Source of the DNA: Planococcus sp. MER TA 32b
GTDB lineage: Bacteria > Bacillota > Bacilli > Bacillales_A > Planococcaceae
Direction of reading: 5' to 3'
Assembly: GCA_023715185.1 (NCBI GenBank)
Contig: JAMCAN010000001.1
Location: forward strand, 992,001 to 1,056,000
DNA: 64,000 nucleotides
Position 1 is the stretch's first letter; each line of letters opens with the position of its first letter. The notes beneath the pieces are model-generated. The model was not told the DNA's origin and did no database searches. It saw only the letters and a program-made list of their open reading frames with translations. Of the stretch, positions 16,041-25,669 are shown one piece after another. Position numbers and translations under genes: made by a program.

Positions 16041-16607
16041 ATGCTGCAATTTAATTTTAAAGGTGACAACATCGAAGTAACTCCAGCAATTCGAGACCAC
16101 ATCGAGAAGAAAGTTGAAAAAATTGAACGTTATTTTCCTGAAGGAACCAATGCGAACGCTATGGTCAACCTGAAGGCAATCAATAACAGCCAATCCAAAG
16201 TGGAAATAACAATCCCGATGAAGAACCTGACATTGCGTGCTGAAGAACGGCATGATGAACTTTATGCAGCTGTAGATTTGATCGTCGGAAAACTCGAACG
16301 TCAAATCCGTAAATATAAAACGAAAGTAAACCGTAAATTCCGTGACCGTGAACCGATGGGGCAGGCTTTTGCGAATTATGAAAATGAAAACAACGGCACT
16401 TACGAAGAGGATACAGAAGAAGATTTCACAATCGTCCGCACGAAGCAATTTGACCTGAAACCGATGGATGAAGAAGAAGCGGTTCTACAGATGAATATGC
16501 TTGGACATAATTTCTTCGTCTTCACAGATGCCGAAACAAACGATACAAACATCGTTTATAAGCGTAAAGATGGAAGCTACGGCTTGATTGAAACCAGTTC
16601 TTCATGA
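16041..16607 (+). CDS. hpf: ribosome hibernation promoting factor, long form
   Basis: 188 aa. Residues 1-~100 form the HPF/RaiA ribosome-binding domain (FNFKGDNIEVTPAIRDHIEKKVEKIERYF ... LYAAVDLIVGKLERQIRKYKTKVNRK). An acidic linker follows, and residues ~128-185 are the C-terminal dimerisation domain (IVRTKQFDLKPMDEEEAVLQMNMLGHNFFVFTDAETNDTNIVYKRKDGSYGLI). The long form pairs 70S ribosomes into 100S dimers in stationary phase and stress. Start ATG 16041 after AAGGAGGAG. Confidence 0.95.
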   Translation: MLQFNFKGDNIEVTPAIRDHIEKKVEKIERYFPEGTNANAMVNLKAINNSQSKVEITIPMKNLTLRAEERHDELYAAVDLIVGKLERQIRKYKTKVNRKFRDREPMGQAFANYENENNGTYEEDTEEDFTIVRTKQFDLKPMDEEEAVLQMNMLGHNFFVFTDAETNDTNIVYKRKDGSYGLIETSSS

Positions 16608-16638
16608 ATTTAAAAGAATATAAGCTTTAGAAGCACAA

Positions 16639-16672
16639 GGCCGGACAGAAGAAACTTTCTGTCCGGCTTTTT
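16639..16672 (+). terminator. rho-independent terminator after hpf
   Basis: GCCGGACAGAA / TTTCTGTCCGGC stem followed by TTTTTCTTTTTT. Confidence 0.9.
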
Positions 16673-16854
16673 CTTTTTTGATTTTTCACAGTCCGCTGAT
16701 GATAATCCGCTGTGATTTTCTCAAGTTCCTTCTATTTACTATGCTCTTCTTTGTTTGCACGCTTTTATATGCAGTGTTAAAATGAGGAGTGAGATTTTTC
16801 GGAAATCAATGGATGTTCCGCAGAAATTAATGATTATTGAAGTTTGCAATCCAA

Positions 16855-16904
16855 TTGACACATAAATAACAGCAATAGCGATCCGGTTACATTACAGAAC
16901 CGGA
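16855..16904 (+). promoter_or_regulatory. secA upstream region: TTGACA and leader hairpin
   Basis: The 16608-16926 gap holds the hpf terminator, a consensus TTGACA (16855-16860) without a clear -10 at the normal distance, and a 7-bp hairpin TCCGGTT / AACCGGA (16882-16888 and 16898-16904) just before the secA ribosome binding site. The hairpin could affect secA translation, but nothing more is visible. Confidence 0.35.
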
Positions 16905-16926
16905 CACTGCGCAAGGAGCGGTATAA

Positions 16927-19443
16927 ATGTTAGGAGTATTGAACAAAGTATTTGACCCGAATAAAAGGGATTTAAAAAGACTTGAGAAAATTGCTGACAG
17001 TGTGGAAGCTCTGGCATCCGATTTTGCGGCACTTTCCGATGACGCGTTAAAAGCAAGAACAGATGAGTTCATCAGCCGCCACGCCAAAGGCGAGTCGCTT
17101 GACGATTTACTGCCTGAAGCGTTCGCGACAGTGAGAGAAGCTTCAAAACGCGTACTGGGCCTCTATCCATTCCGAGTACAGATCATGGGAGCAGCGGCAT
17201 TGCATGAAGGCAATATCGCCGAGATGAAAACCGGTGAAGGTAAAACCCTTACTTCAACAATGGCGGTCTACTTGAATGCCGTCAGCAAGAAAGGCGCACA
17301 TGTTGTTACGGTCAACGAATACCTGGCTAGCCGTGATGCTGAAGAAATGGGCAAACTGTACACATGGCTTGGCTTGACTGTCGGTTTGAACACGAACAGC
17401 ATGACAAAAGAAGAAAAACATCAGGCGTATTTGGCTGACATCACTTACAGCACGAATAATGAGCTTGGTTTTGATTACCTGCGGGATAATATGGTTCTTT
17501 ACAAAGAAGATATGGTCCAGCGACCGTTGAATTTTGCCGTAGTCGATGAAGTTGACTCGATTTTAATCGATGAAGCGCGTACACCATTGATCATTTCCGG
17601 ACAGGCGGCTAAATCGGCCCAGCTTTATATGCAAGCGAACGCTTTTACCCGCATGCTGGGTAAAGACACGGATTACACTTACGATGAAACGACAAAAGGC
17701 GTTGTTTTAACTGAAGATGGCATCGAAAAAGTCGAAAAGGCATTTGGGATCGATAACCTGTTCGACATCAGCCATGTGCGTTTGAACCATGCCATCAACC
17801 AATCCCTGAAAGCCCAGGTCACGATGCATAATGATGTCGATTACGTGGTCCAGGACGGGGAAGTGGTCATCGTTGACCAATTTACGGGACGTTTGATGAA
17901 AGGCCGCCGCTATTCTGACGGTCTTCACCAGGCAATCGAAGCTAAAGAAGGTTTGGAAGTCCAAAACGAATCGATGACAATGGCAACAATCACGTTCCAG
18001 AACTTCTTCCGTATGTATGATAAATTGTCAGGCATGACAGGTACGGCAAAAACTGAGGAAGAGGAATTCCGCAATATCTATAATATGAACGTTATTGCAA
18101 TTCCGACCAATAAACCGATTATCCGGGATGACCGGGTTGACCTGATCTACGCGACAACTGAAGGGAAATATAAAGCTGTAGGCGAAGATATCGCTGAACG
18201 CCATAAAAAAGGGCAGCCGGTGCTGGTAGGTACTGTCGCTATTGAAACTTCAGAAATAATTTCGAATTATCTGACTAAAAAAGGCATCCGCCATTCTGTG
18301 CTGAACGCGAAAAATCACGCACATGAAGCGGAAATCATTTTAAATGCCGGTCAAAAGGGCGCTGTTACGATCGCTACCAACATGGCCGGCCGTGGTACGG
18401 ATATCAAACTCGGTGAAGGTGTGGTCGAAGCAGGCGGTTTAGCTGTTCTCGGTACAGAGCGCCACGAATCCCGACGTATCGATAACCAGCTGCGAGGCCG
18501 TTCAGGACGTCAGGGAGATCCGGGTGTGACGCAATTTTATCTTTCATTGGAAGATGATTTGATGCGCCGTTTCGGTTCTGATGCAATGCGCAATATGATG
18601 GGCAAACTCGGCATGGATGATTCACAGCCGTTGCAGTCACGCATGGTTACACGATCTGTGGAATCTGCGCAGAAACGCGTCGAAGGGAATAACTTCGATG
18701 CCCGTAAACGTTTGCTTCAATATGATGATGTCCTTCGCCAGCAGCGCGAAATCATCTATAAAGAACGTATGGAAGTTCTTGAAACAGACAATATGCGTGC
18801 ATTGGTTGAAAACATGATCAATAACATGATCAACCGTGTCGTTTATTCGCATACGACTGACGAAAAACCGGAAAATTGGCATTTGAAAACACTTGCTGAT
18901 GTGCTTGCTGCTAACCTCTTGCCTGAAGATGCGGTGACAGAAGCCGATCTTCAGAATAAGACACAGGAAGAGATCATTGATTTCATCAAAGCTGAAGTTG
19001 AAAGACGCTATGATGAAAAAGAAGTTGAAATGACGCCGGAGCGTATGCGTGAATTTGAAAAAGTCGTGCTTCTCCGTTCAATCGACACAAAATGGATTGA
19101 CCATATCGATGCAATGGATCAGCTGCGCCAAGGTATTCACTTGCGTGCTTATGGACAGAATGATCCACTTCGTGAATACCAGCATGAAGGATTCGCGATG
19201 TTCGAAGCAATGGTTGAAGCCATTGAGGACGATGTAGCTAAATATGCAATGAAAGCGGAAATCCGCAATAATCTGCAGCGTGAAGAAGTTGCCAAAGGGC
19301 AGGCTGTCAATCCGAAAGAAGGCGACTCGGCGGTCAAGAAGAAAAAAGAACCGGTCCGCAACGATTCGACTATCGGAAGAAACGACCCTTGCCCATGCGG
19401 CAGCGGCAAGAAATTCAAGAACTGCCATGGTGCAACTGTATAA
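16927..19443 (+). CDS. secA: preprotein translocase ATPase SecA
   Basis: 838 aa, close to B. subtilis SecA (about 840). Walker [20 protein letters not shown]-like [21 protein letters not shown], helicase motifs [15 protein letters not shown] and [13 protein letters not shown], and the C-terminal zinc ligand motif [14 protein letters not shown] that binds SecB/phospholipid. It drives Sec-dependent export, which the pheromone precursor and the lipoproteins in this window would use. Start ATG 16927 follows AAGGAGCGG. prfB follows after about 160 bp, the usual secA-prfB pair. Confidence 0.97.
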   Translation: MLGVLNKVFDPNKRDLKRLEKIADSVEALASDFAALSDDALKARTDEFISRHAKGESLDDLLPEAFATVREASKRVLGLYPFRVQIMGAAALHEGNIAEMKTGEGKTLTSTMAVYLNAVSKKGAHVVTVNEYLASRDAEEMGKLYTWLGLTVGLNTNSMTKEEKHQAYLADITYSTNNELGFDYLRDNMVLYKEDMVQRPLNFAVVDEVDSILIDEARTPLIISGQAAKSAQLYMQANAFTRMLGKDTDYTYDETTKGVVLTEDGIEKVEKAFGIDNLFDISHVRLNHAINQSLKAQVTMHNDVDYVVQDGEVVIVDQFTGRLMKGRRYSDGLHQAIEAKEGLEVQNESMTMATITFQNFFRMYDKLSGMTGTAKTEEEEFRNIYNMNVIAIPTNKPIIRDDRVDLIYATTEGKYKAVGEDIAERHKKGQPVLVGTVAIETSEIISNYLTKKGIRHSVLNAKNHAHEAEIILNAGQKGAVTIATNMAGRGTDIKLGEGVVEAGGLAVLGTERHESRRIDNQLRGRSGRQGDPGVTQFYLSLEDDLMRRFGSDAMRNMMGKLGMDDSQPLQSRMVTRSVESAQKRVEGNNFDARKRLLQYDDVLRQQREIIYKERMEVLETDNMRALVENMINNMINRVVYSHTTDEKPENWHLKTLADVLAANLLPEDAVTEADLQNKTQEEIIDFIKAEVERRYDEKEVEMTPERMREFEKVVLLRSIDTKWIDHIDAMDQLRQGIHLRAYGQNDPLREYQHEGFAMFEAMVEAIEDDVAKYAMKAEIRNNLQREEVAKGQAVNPKEGDSAVKKKKEPVRNDSTIGRNDPCPCGSGKKFKNCHGATV

Positions 19444-19457
19444 AGAACACCTATTTG

Positions 19458-19480
19458 CCGAAGAGCCTCGCGCTCTTCGG
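19458..19480 (+). terminator. intergenic hairpin after secA
   Basis: CCGAAGAGC-CTCGC-GCTCTTCGG, a 9-bp perfect stem 15 bases after secA but without a T-run. It may be an RNA 3'-end stabiliser or a weak terminator that lets transcription reach prfB. Confidence 0.45.
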
Positions 19481-19542
19481 TGTTATTTACGGAAAAAATG
19501 TGAAGTTTCAATATTGAATACGGCTCTGGAGGAGCGGCGCAC

Positions 19543-19584
19543 TGTCAAGACTCCAGCGGCAACAAAGCGCTTGCGCTTTTCTTA
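19543..19584. repeat. short interspersed element (partial family-1 repeat)
   Basis: TGTCAAGACTCCAGCGGC followed by AA...GCGCTTGCGCTTTTCTTAC, closely matching 49179-49220 and the ends of the long repeats at 20708, 30274 and 58005. It ends a few bases before the prfB ribosome binding site. Confidence 0.7.
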
Positions 19585-19601
19585 CGAGGAGGAAATTAAT
19601 T

Positions 19602-20706
19602 ATGATGGAATTAGCAGATATTCGAAACGAGCTCGACAAATCTTCCGCAAAGCTGGCGGACTTCAGGGGGTCTCTTTGACTTAGAAAACAAAGAGGCCAG
19701 AATCCAGGAATTGGATGAAATGATGATCGATCCCGATTTTTGGAACAACCAGGAAGCGGCGCAAGTCGTCATTTCAGAATTGAATGGCTTGAAGGAAATC
19801 GTGAACACCTACCACGATTTTGTGGAGTCCCAGGAAAACATGGAGATGACACTGGAATTGCTGCGCGAGGAAATGGATGAAGAATTGCATGAAGACCTGA
19901 GTGAAGAGTTGAAGGAATTCAAATCCAAACTCAGTGATTACGAACTCCAGATGCTTTTGAGTGAGCCATATGATAAAAACAACGCAATCCTTGAATTGCA
20001 TCCAGGAGCAGGTGGCACAGAATCCCAGGACTGGTGTTCAATGCTGCTGCGCATGTACACGCGCTGGGCTGAAAAACGCGGCTTTAAAGTGGAGACACTT
20101 GATTATCTGGCAGGTGAAGAGGCAGGGGTCAAGTCAGTTACACTTGGCATAAAAGGCCATAACGCATACGGTTACCTAAAAGCGGAAAAAGGGGTTCACC
20201 GCCTTGTCCGCATTTCGCCTTTTGATTCTTCAGGAAGACGCCATACTTCATTTGTATCCTGTGAAGTCATGCCTGAATTCACTGGGGAAATCGAAATCGA
20301 TATCCGTACGGAAGATTTGAAAATCGATACGTACCGGGCAAGCGGCGCCGGTGGACAGCACATTAACACGACTGACTCAGCGGTCCGCATCACTCACCTT
20401 CCGACAGGTGCAGTGGTGACTTGCCAGCAGGAACGTTCACAGATTAAAAACCGTGAAAAAGCGATGCAGATGCTTAAAGCTAAACTCTATGCATTGAAGA
20501 TTGAAGAACAGGAAGCACAGCTTCTTGAAATTCGCGGCGAACAAAAAGAAATCGGCTGGGGCAGCCAGATCCGCTCTTATGTCTTCCACCCATATTCAAT
20601 GGTAAAAGACCATCGCACAAATTATGAAACAGGCAACCTCCAGGCCGTTATGGACGGAGACATCGACGGCTTCATCAACTCGTTGCTAAGATCGAAGATG
20701 CAGTAG
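19602..20706 (+). CDS. prfB: peptide chain release factor 2 (programmed +1 frameshift)
   Basis: 367 aa in two frames: codons 1-25 from ATG 19602 ([20 protein letters not shown]...) end at CTT TGA; reading resumes in +1 at GAC 19678 and runs to TAG 20706. RF2 hallmarks: the peptidyl-hydrolysis motif [18 protein letters not shown] (GGQ) and the codon-recognition region with [15 protein letters not shown]2 releases peptides at UGA and UAA. The frameshift is the normal autoregulatory device, so the gene is intact. Start has AGGAGG 9 bases upstream. Confidence 0.96.
19665..19679 (+). promoter_or_regulatory. prfB programmed frameshift site
   Basis: AGGGGG (internal Shine-Dalgarno) three bases before CTT TGA C. 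The slip from CTT to TTT with UGA as the sensed stop is the conserved bacterial RF2 recoding signal. Confidence 0.95.
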
Positions 20707-20707
20707 A

Positions 20708-20828
20708 GAAAAGCGACAGCGCCCGTTAAGCTCTGAAAGGCATAAGACAGACCAGCAGAGTGGCGCTCTTTGCCACGGCAGCTGGGTTGGCTTATGACCC
20801 GAAGAGCTGGGCGGCTGGAGTCTGGACA
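20708..20828 (+). repeat. interspersed palindromic repeat family 1, copy A
   Basis: Begins GAAAAGCG two bases after the prfB stop and ends CTGGAGTCTGGACA. Nested inverted arms AGCGCCC, AGCTCT and CATAAG reappear as CTTATG, AGAGCT and GGGCGGCT on the far side, so about 100 bp can fold into one long imperfect hairpin. A second GAAAAGCGACAGCGC start follows at 20831. Homologous copies: 30274-30393 and 58005-58126 (inverted). Confidence 0.85.
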
Positions 20829-20867
20829 GAGAAAAGCGACAGCGCTTATGAAGACTATAAGTTTGAA

Positions 20868-20899
20868 ATCCCGCAAGCTTTTGCTTGCGGGATCTTTTT
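20868..20899 (+). terminator. rho-independent terminator
   Basis: ATCCCGCAAGC-TTTT-GCTTGCGGGAT followed by CTTTTT; the strong terminator for secA-prfB transcripts after the repeat. Confidence 0.9.
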
Positions 20900-21011
20900 G
20901 CTTTATCTCGATGAAGTTCACAAGCGGCGTCCGCTTTGGTATACTCTGACAGGGCTTATCATTTACATTTGCCGAAAAGAATAAAGTACAGGAAAGAGGA
21001 AACACACTTTT

Positions 21012-21884
21012 ATGGGAAAGAAAAATCAACGCAATAGAAAAGAAGCGCATCCATTTTTAACAGAATTCATGGATTACATATATGTCATAATCGGCTCGGC
21101 GCTGGTCGCGATTTCGTTTAATGTATTCCTGTTGCCGAACGAAGTGGCATCAGGGGGAGTCAGCGGGATCAGTACAATCCTATTTGGGCTTTTTGAATGG
21201 AAACCGGCATTCGTGCAATGGGCATTCAATATTCCCTTGTTTATTGCAGGGGTCATTCTTTTAGGGAAGAACTTCGGGCTGAAGTCCGCTGTCGGAACCA
21301 TTTTCCTTCCATTTGTCGTTTATCTGACAGAGGACTGGGAAGCATGGACGATGAATCCGTTACTGGGTTCGTTATTTGGAGGAATCCTGGTTGGACTTGG
21401 ACTGGGGATTGTTTTCCGTGGTAAAGCTTCAACAGGCGGGACAGATCTGGCGGCACAAATTATTACAAAGTTCACCGGTCTGACACTTGGAACGAGCATT
21501 GCGCTAATCGACGGGATGATTGTCCTGGCAGCGGCAGTAGTTTTTGATATCGAAAGAGGGCTTTATGCACTGATCGGCCTCTATGTCACTTCGAAAACAA
21601 TTGACTTGGTTCAAGTTGGATTTGGCAGATCGAAACTTGTCTATATTATTACAACGAAGCAAATGGAAATTCGCGACGCGATTTATGAAGAGGTGGACCG
21701 TGGCGTCACAAAGCTCACTGCAACTGGAGGCTATACAGATTCTGAACGTCCAATTTTAATGGTTGTCGTCCATCAAACTGAGTTCACAAAATTGAAACAG
21801 GTGGTTAAAACCATAGATTCCGCTGCGTTTGTCATTGTTTCTGATGCATCGGAAGTATTGGGCGAAGGTTTCAAACGGGCATAG
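21012..21884 (+). CDS. yvjA: YitT family membrane protein (YvjA)
   Basis: 290 aa. Five to six transmembrane segments from residue 18 to about 200 (YIYVIIGSALVAISFNVFLLPNEVASGGVSGI ... GGTDLAAQII), then a cytoplasmic DUF2179 domain (LVYIITTKQMEIRDAIYEEVDRGVTKLTATGGYTDSERPILMVVVHQTEFTKLKQVV). Transport substrate unknown for the family. Position between prfB and cccB matches B. subtilis yvjA. Start ATG 21012. Confidence 0.87.
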   Translation: MGKKNQRNRKEAHPFLTEFMDYIYVIIGSALVAISFNVFLLPNEVASGGVSGISTILFGLFEWKPAFVQWAFNIPLFIAGVILLGKNFGLKSAVGTIFLPFVVYLTEDWEAWTMNPLLGSLFGGILVGLGLGIVFRGKASTGGTDLAAQIITKFTGLTLGTSIALIDGMIVLAAAVVFDIERGLYALIGLYVTSKTIDLVQVGFGRSKLVYIITTKQMEIRDAIYEEVDRGVTKLTATGGYTDSERPILMVVVHQTEFTKLKQVVKTIDSAAFVIVSDASEVLGEGFKRA

Positions 21885-21930
21885 CTCAGGTATACTTATA
21901 ATAATGGATAGAATAAAAGGAGGAATTAGG

Positions 21931-22281
21931 ATGAAAAAAAGCTTAATGGCATTATTGTTCGGTACAACGCTCATTCTGGGGGCTTGTGGAGGCGGCGAAA
22001 GTACAGAGTCTGAACCGCCTGAAGAAACACCTGAAGAAACTCCGGCAGGTGAAGAGTCTTCAGTTGATGCCGAGCAGGTCGTGCAACAAAATTGTATTTC
22101 CTGCCACGGTGAAAACCTTGAAGGACAAGGGAATTTCCCGCCGCTGAATGATGTGGGTTCAAGATTATCGGAAGACGAAATCCTGACAGTCATTCTTGAA
22201 GGGCAGAACGCCATGCCAGCTAAGATTATCGAGGGTGAAGAAGCTGAAGCAGTAGCTGCCTGGTTATCTGAACAGCAATAA
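21931..22281 (+). CDS. cccB: cytochrome c551, lipoprotein type
   Basis: 116 aa. Lipobox LGAC after a 19-residue signal segment, an acidic Pro/Glu linker, then a cytochrome c domain with the haem motif CISCH and axial Met in NAMPAKI. A membrane-anchored electron carrier to the terminal oxidase. An in-frame GTG/ATG upstream is rejected because AAGGAGGAA lies before ATG 21931. Same neighbours as cccB in B. subtilis (yvjA before, ftsE after). Confidence 0.93.
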   Translation: MKKSLMALLFGTTLILGACGGGESTESEPPEETPEETPAGEESSVDAEQVVQQNCISCHGENLEGQGNFPPLNDVGSRLSEDEILTVILEGQNAMPAKIIEGEEAEAVAAWLSEQQ

Positions 22282-22298
22282 GTGTGGAAGCGCAGGGC

Positions 22299-22324
22299 AA
22301 ACCGACTGAAAAGTCGGTTTTTTT
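22299..22324 (+). terminator. rho-independent terminator after cccB
   Basis: AAACCGACT-GAAA-AGTCGGTTTTTTT. Confidence 0.92.
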
Positions 22325-22567
22325 GTGTCTGAAAATTATATTAAGATATAGCGTTAATTTTATAAAAAAATAATATTTTTTAGGTCCTTTGATTTACTAA
22401 TTTTACAAAAGTGTATCCAAAAGCATATGAATTGTTGCAATAACTGACTATATTTGATACAGAACTGTAATATAATATGGGTTTTAAAAGTGCTACAATG
22501 GGTTTGCTGGTTTTTTAAGACACTTAATGTTTTTGTGAAATACAATTTATATAGGTGGTTATAATAG

Positions 22568-23254
22568 ATGATACAAATGAAGAACGTCTATAAAAAATAT
22601 CCAAACGGCATCGTTGCTCTTAACGGTATGAACGTTGAGATCAAGCAAGGTGAGTTTGTATATATAGTAGGTCCAAGTGGTGCCGGTAAATCTACTTTCA
22701 TCAAAATGATGTATCGTGAAGAAAGCCCGACCTCAGGACAGATGCTGGTCAATGGTATAGACCTTGCAAAGATTAAAAGAAAGAACATCCCTTTGCTGCG
22801 CCGCCAAATCGGCGTCGTATTCCAGGACTTCAAATTGCTGCCGAGACTGAATGTTTATGAGAATGTGGCATTCGCTCTGGAAGTAATTGAAGAAAAACCC
22901 GAAGCAATCCGTAAACGGGTACTGGAAGTTCTTGATCTTGTAGGACTGAAGCATAAAGCGCGGATGTTCCCGAGAGAACTGTCCGGGGGAGAGCAGCAAC
23001 GGATTTCAGTTGCCCGTTCAATCGTCAACACACCGAAAGTGGTGATTGCCGATGAGCCTACCGGAAACCTCGATCCTGAAACTTCTTGGGATATCATGAA
23101 TCTTTTCGAACGCATCAATGCGAGCGGGACAACAATTTTGATGGCGACACATAACCGGGAAATCGTCAATACAATGAGACACCGTGTCATCGCTATCGAA
23201 GGCGGGCTAATCGCCCGTGACGAAGTTGGAGGTGACTACGGCTATGAAGGCTAG
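22568..23254 (+). CDS. ftsE: cell-division ABC transporter ATPase FtsE
   Basis: 228 aa, the standard length. Walker A GPSGAGKSTF, Q-loop VFQDFKLL, signature LSGGEQQR, Walker B VVIADEPTGNLD, H-loop ATHN. With FtsX it forms a signalling ABC complex that activates peptidoglycan hydrolases outside the cell. The 240-bp AT-rich leader contains TATAAT at 22471 but no well-spaced -35. The end overlaps ftsX by 11 bp. Confidence 0.96.
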   Translation: MIQMKNVYKKYPNGIVALNGMNVEIKQGEFVYIVGPSGAGKSTFIKMMYREESPTSGQMLVNGIDLAKIKRKNIPLLRRQIGVVFQDFKLLPRLNVYENVAFALEVIEEKPEAIRKRVLEVLDLVGLKHKARMFPRELSGGEQQRISVARSIVNTPKVVIADEPTGNLDPETSWDIMNLFERINASGTTILMATHNREIVNTMRHRVIAIEGGLIARDEVGGDYGYEG

Positions 23255-24128
23255 AACTATGACACGCCATTTCCGTGAAAGCCTTAAGAGCCTTGGACGC
23301 AACGGCTGGATGACATTTGCGTCAGTCAGCGCAGTAACAGTCACATTATTATTGGTCGGAGTTTTCGTCCTGATTATGATGAACTTAAACAAAGTGGCAG
23401 ATGACCTGGAAAACGATGTGGAAATCAAATCTTTCGTTTCTTTGGAAGCTGATGAAGCCACTTTGGCAGAAATGGAAACTGCGATAAAGAGTATGTCCGG
23501 TGTAGAATCGGTTAATTATTCCACTAAAGAAGAAGAACTTTCTGATTTAGTATTGGATTTCGGTGATGAGTTCAGCCTGTTTGAGCAGAACAACCCATTA
23601 CTTGATGTTTTCTATGTAAAAGCGACCGAGCCGCAGCAAACTGAAAATGTCGCAAAAGAAATTTCACAGCTTGAAGGCATTGAAGAAGTGAAATATGGTG
23701 AAGGAAAAATCGAGAAATTGTTCACATTCCTGAACACAGGCCGAAACGTTGGCCTCGTTTTAATCCTTGCCTTATTATTTACCGCAATGTTCCTGATTTC
23801 AAACACAATCCGAATCACAATTGTTGCGAGACGGCATGAAATTGAAATTATGAAACTGGTTGGAGCGACGAACTGGTTCGTCCGTGTTCCATTCATTCTT
23901 GAAGGAATGTGGCTGGGATTGCTCGGCTCAATTCTGCCGATCGCCCTGATTGTAACGCTTTACTATAACGTTACTGAATTCGCACAGCCTAAATTGAGCG
24001 GCGAAATGATCCAGCTGCTGGATTTCGCGCCATTCATCTACCAGGTAAGCGCATTGATCCTCCTTATGGGAGTATTCATCGGAATCTGGGGAAGTTTCAT
24101 GTCAATCCGCAAATTCCTGCGTGTTTAA
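23244..24128 (+). CDS. ftsX: cell-division protein FtsX
   Basis: 294 aa, four transmembrane segments: one at ~20-45, an extracellular loop to ~165, then three. The N-terminal MKARTMTRHFRESLKSLGRNGWMTFASVSAVTVTLLLVGVF is characteristic. The start ATG 23244 has GGAGGTGA upstream and agrees with the family N-terminus; a GTG at 23217 would add nine residues. The extracellular loop is where FtsX binds its hydrolase partner. Confidence 0.95.
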   Translation: MKARTMTRHFRESLKSLGRNGWMTFASVSAVTVTLLLVGVFVLIMMNLNKVADDLENDVEIKSFVSLEADEATLAEMETAIKSMSGVESVNYSTKEEELSDLVLDFGDEFSLFEQNNPLLDVFYVKATEPQQTENVAKEISQLEGIEEVKYGEGKIEKLFTFLNTGRNVGLVLILALLFTAMFLISNTIRITIVARRHEIEIMKLVGATNWFVRVPFILEGMWLGLLGSILPIALIVTLYYNVTEFAQPKLSGEMIQLLDFAPFIYQVSALILLMGVFIGIWGSFMSIRKFLRV

Positions 24129-24222
24129 TATAGTAGATAAATTAAATATTATATAAAAAAGAGTCGTAGAGAGAAAAAGAGACAGATAGAAAAGAACGTA
24201 AAGCCGAAAGGGGAACACGAAC

Positions 24223-25542
24223 TTGAACTCGAAGTCGAAATGGATGTTGTCTGTTGTTTCATTATTATTAGCAATTACGATGGTGACCCCATCAGTAAGC
24301 GCTAATGATTTGAGCGACCTGAAGAAGGAACAGCAGGAAGCTGAAAGAAAAAAGAGCGAATTAAATTCGAATATCAATGAAAAAGCGAATGCGATCAGCG
24401 AAAATCAATCTACACTTGAAAAAATCGTTGCACAAATCAATGAGCTGGAAAACAAGATCACTGAAACTCAGGATAAAATCAATTCAGTGCAAGCTGACAT
24501 TGATAAAACAATCGTGGAAATCGATGAATTGAAGGCGTCAATCGAAGAATTAGAGCGTAAAATTGCTGAACGCGAAGAGTTGCTTAAGGAACGCGCGCGC
24601 GCAATCCAATTAAGCGGCGGGTCAGTTGACTATATCGATGTATTGCTTGGAGCTAACAGTTTCGTGGATTTCATCGACCGTTTCTCAGCGGTAAATATGC
24701 TGATTGAAGCGGATCGTGATATCATGCGCGAACAAGCGGAAGACAAAGAACTTCTGGCTGAACAAAAAGCGGAAGTTGAAAAGAAATTGGCGGAGCAGGA
24801 AAAACGCCGTGCAGAATTAGAAGAATTAAAATCTTCACTTGACAGCAAAAAGCAAGAACAGGCAGGCTTGAAAGCAGATTTGGAAGCAGAGCAAAAACGT
24901 CTTGCCAAAGAAAAATCCGCTTTGGAAAAAGAGCATGCTGAAGCGATTGGCGTAAGCAATGCTTTAGCGAAAAAAATCGCTGACGAACAGGCGCGCTTAC
25001 AGGAAATTGCAAGAAAAGCTGAACAAGAACGCAAACGCAAAGAAGCAGCTGAAAGAGCTGCAGCCCAAAAAGCGGCGGCAAGCAGCAAGTCTTCAAGCTC
25101 ATCTGTCACAACTTACAGCGCACCTGTTAAAAACAGTGCCGGTTTCATCCGTCCTGCTGCTGGCCGGTTAACTTCCAACTACGGCGGACGCAATATCGGA
25201 GCAGGAAATGAGAACCACCGGGGTGTTGATATCGCAAACAGTACTGGTACTCCAATCGTTGCATCAGCAGCTGGATATGTATCCTATGCAGGTGCAATGG
25301 GAACTTATGGTAACGTGGTCATGATTACGCATTCCATCAATGGACAGGCTTATACGACTGTATATGCTCATAACAGTTCAATCAATGTTTCTGTCGGACA
25401 AGCTGTATCACAAGGCCAGCGTATTGCTTCAATGGGCAGTACAGGCCGTTCGACTGGACCTCATTCACATTTCGAAATCCACATCGGATCTTGGAATGGC
25501 GCACGTTCAAACGCTGTCAACCCTATGAATTATATCAACTGA
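24223..25542 (+). CDS. secreted coiled-coil M23 peptidase, probable FtsEX-dependent murein hydrolase
   Basis: 439 aa. Signal peptide (WMLSVVSLLLAITMVTPSVSA), then an extended coiled coil over residues ~28-270 that resembles PcsB/CwlO/EnvC (paired helices with the SGGSVDYIDVLLGANSFVDFIDRFSAV hinge), a Ser-rich linker, and a LytM/M23 zinc peptidase domain with ligands in NHRGVDIA (His, Asp) and HSHFEIH (HxH). TTG start at 24223 with AAGGGG upstream. It lies 94 bp after ftsX with no terminator between, so it is the likely effector released or activated by FtsEX. An intact HxH and HxxxD set implies an active endopeptidase. Confidence 0.88.
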   Translation: MNSKSKWMLSVVSLLLAITMVTPSVSANDLSDLKKEQQEAERKKSELNSNINEKANAISENQSTLEKIVAQINELENKITETQDKINSVQADIDKTIVEIDELKASIEELERKIAEREELLKERARAIQLSGGSVDYIDVLLGANSFVDFIDRFSAVNMLIEADRDIMREQAEDKELLAEQKAEVEKKLAEQEKRRAELEELKSSLDSKKQEQAGLKADLEAEQKRLAKEKSALEKEHAEAIGVSNALAKKIADEQARLQEIARKAEQERKRKEAAERAAAQKAAASSKSSSSSVTTYSAPVKNSAGFIRPAAGRLTSNYGGRNIGAGNENHRGVDIANSTGTPIVASAAGYVSYAGAMGTYGNVVMITHSINGQAYTTVYAHNSSINVSVGQAVSQGQRIASMGSTGRSTGPHSHFEIHIGSWNGARSNAVNPMNYIN

Positions 25543-25552
25543 TCATATTTTG

Positions 25553-25582
25553 ACCGGCATCGTCACAGATGCCGGTTTTTTC
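25553..25582 (+). terminator. rho-independent terminator
   Basis: ACCGGCATC-GTCACA-GATGCCGGTTTTTT after the M23 gene. Confidence 0.92.
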
Positions 25583-25669
25583 ATGGGGATTTATGGCTTT
25601 TTCATCTTGCAAAGTAGCGGATATGCCTGGTTTTGTCGTATGATTAAATCCGAATGGAGTGAAAACTTT

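Noticed and set aside
19602-19711. prfB as a frameshifted pseudogene
   Set aside because: The site is the conserved RF2 recoding signal; the rest of the gene is intact.
20760-20984. 74-residue ORF after prfB
   Set aside because: It consists of repeat copy A and terminator sequence.
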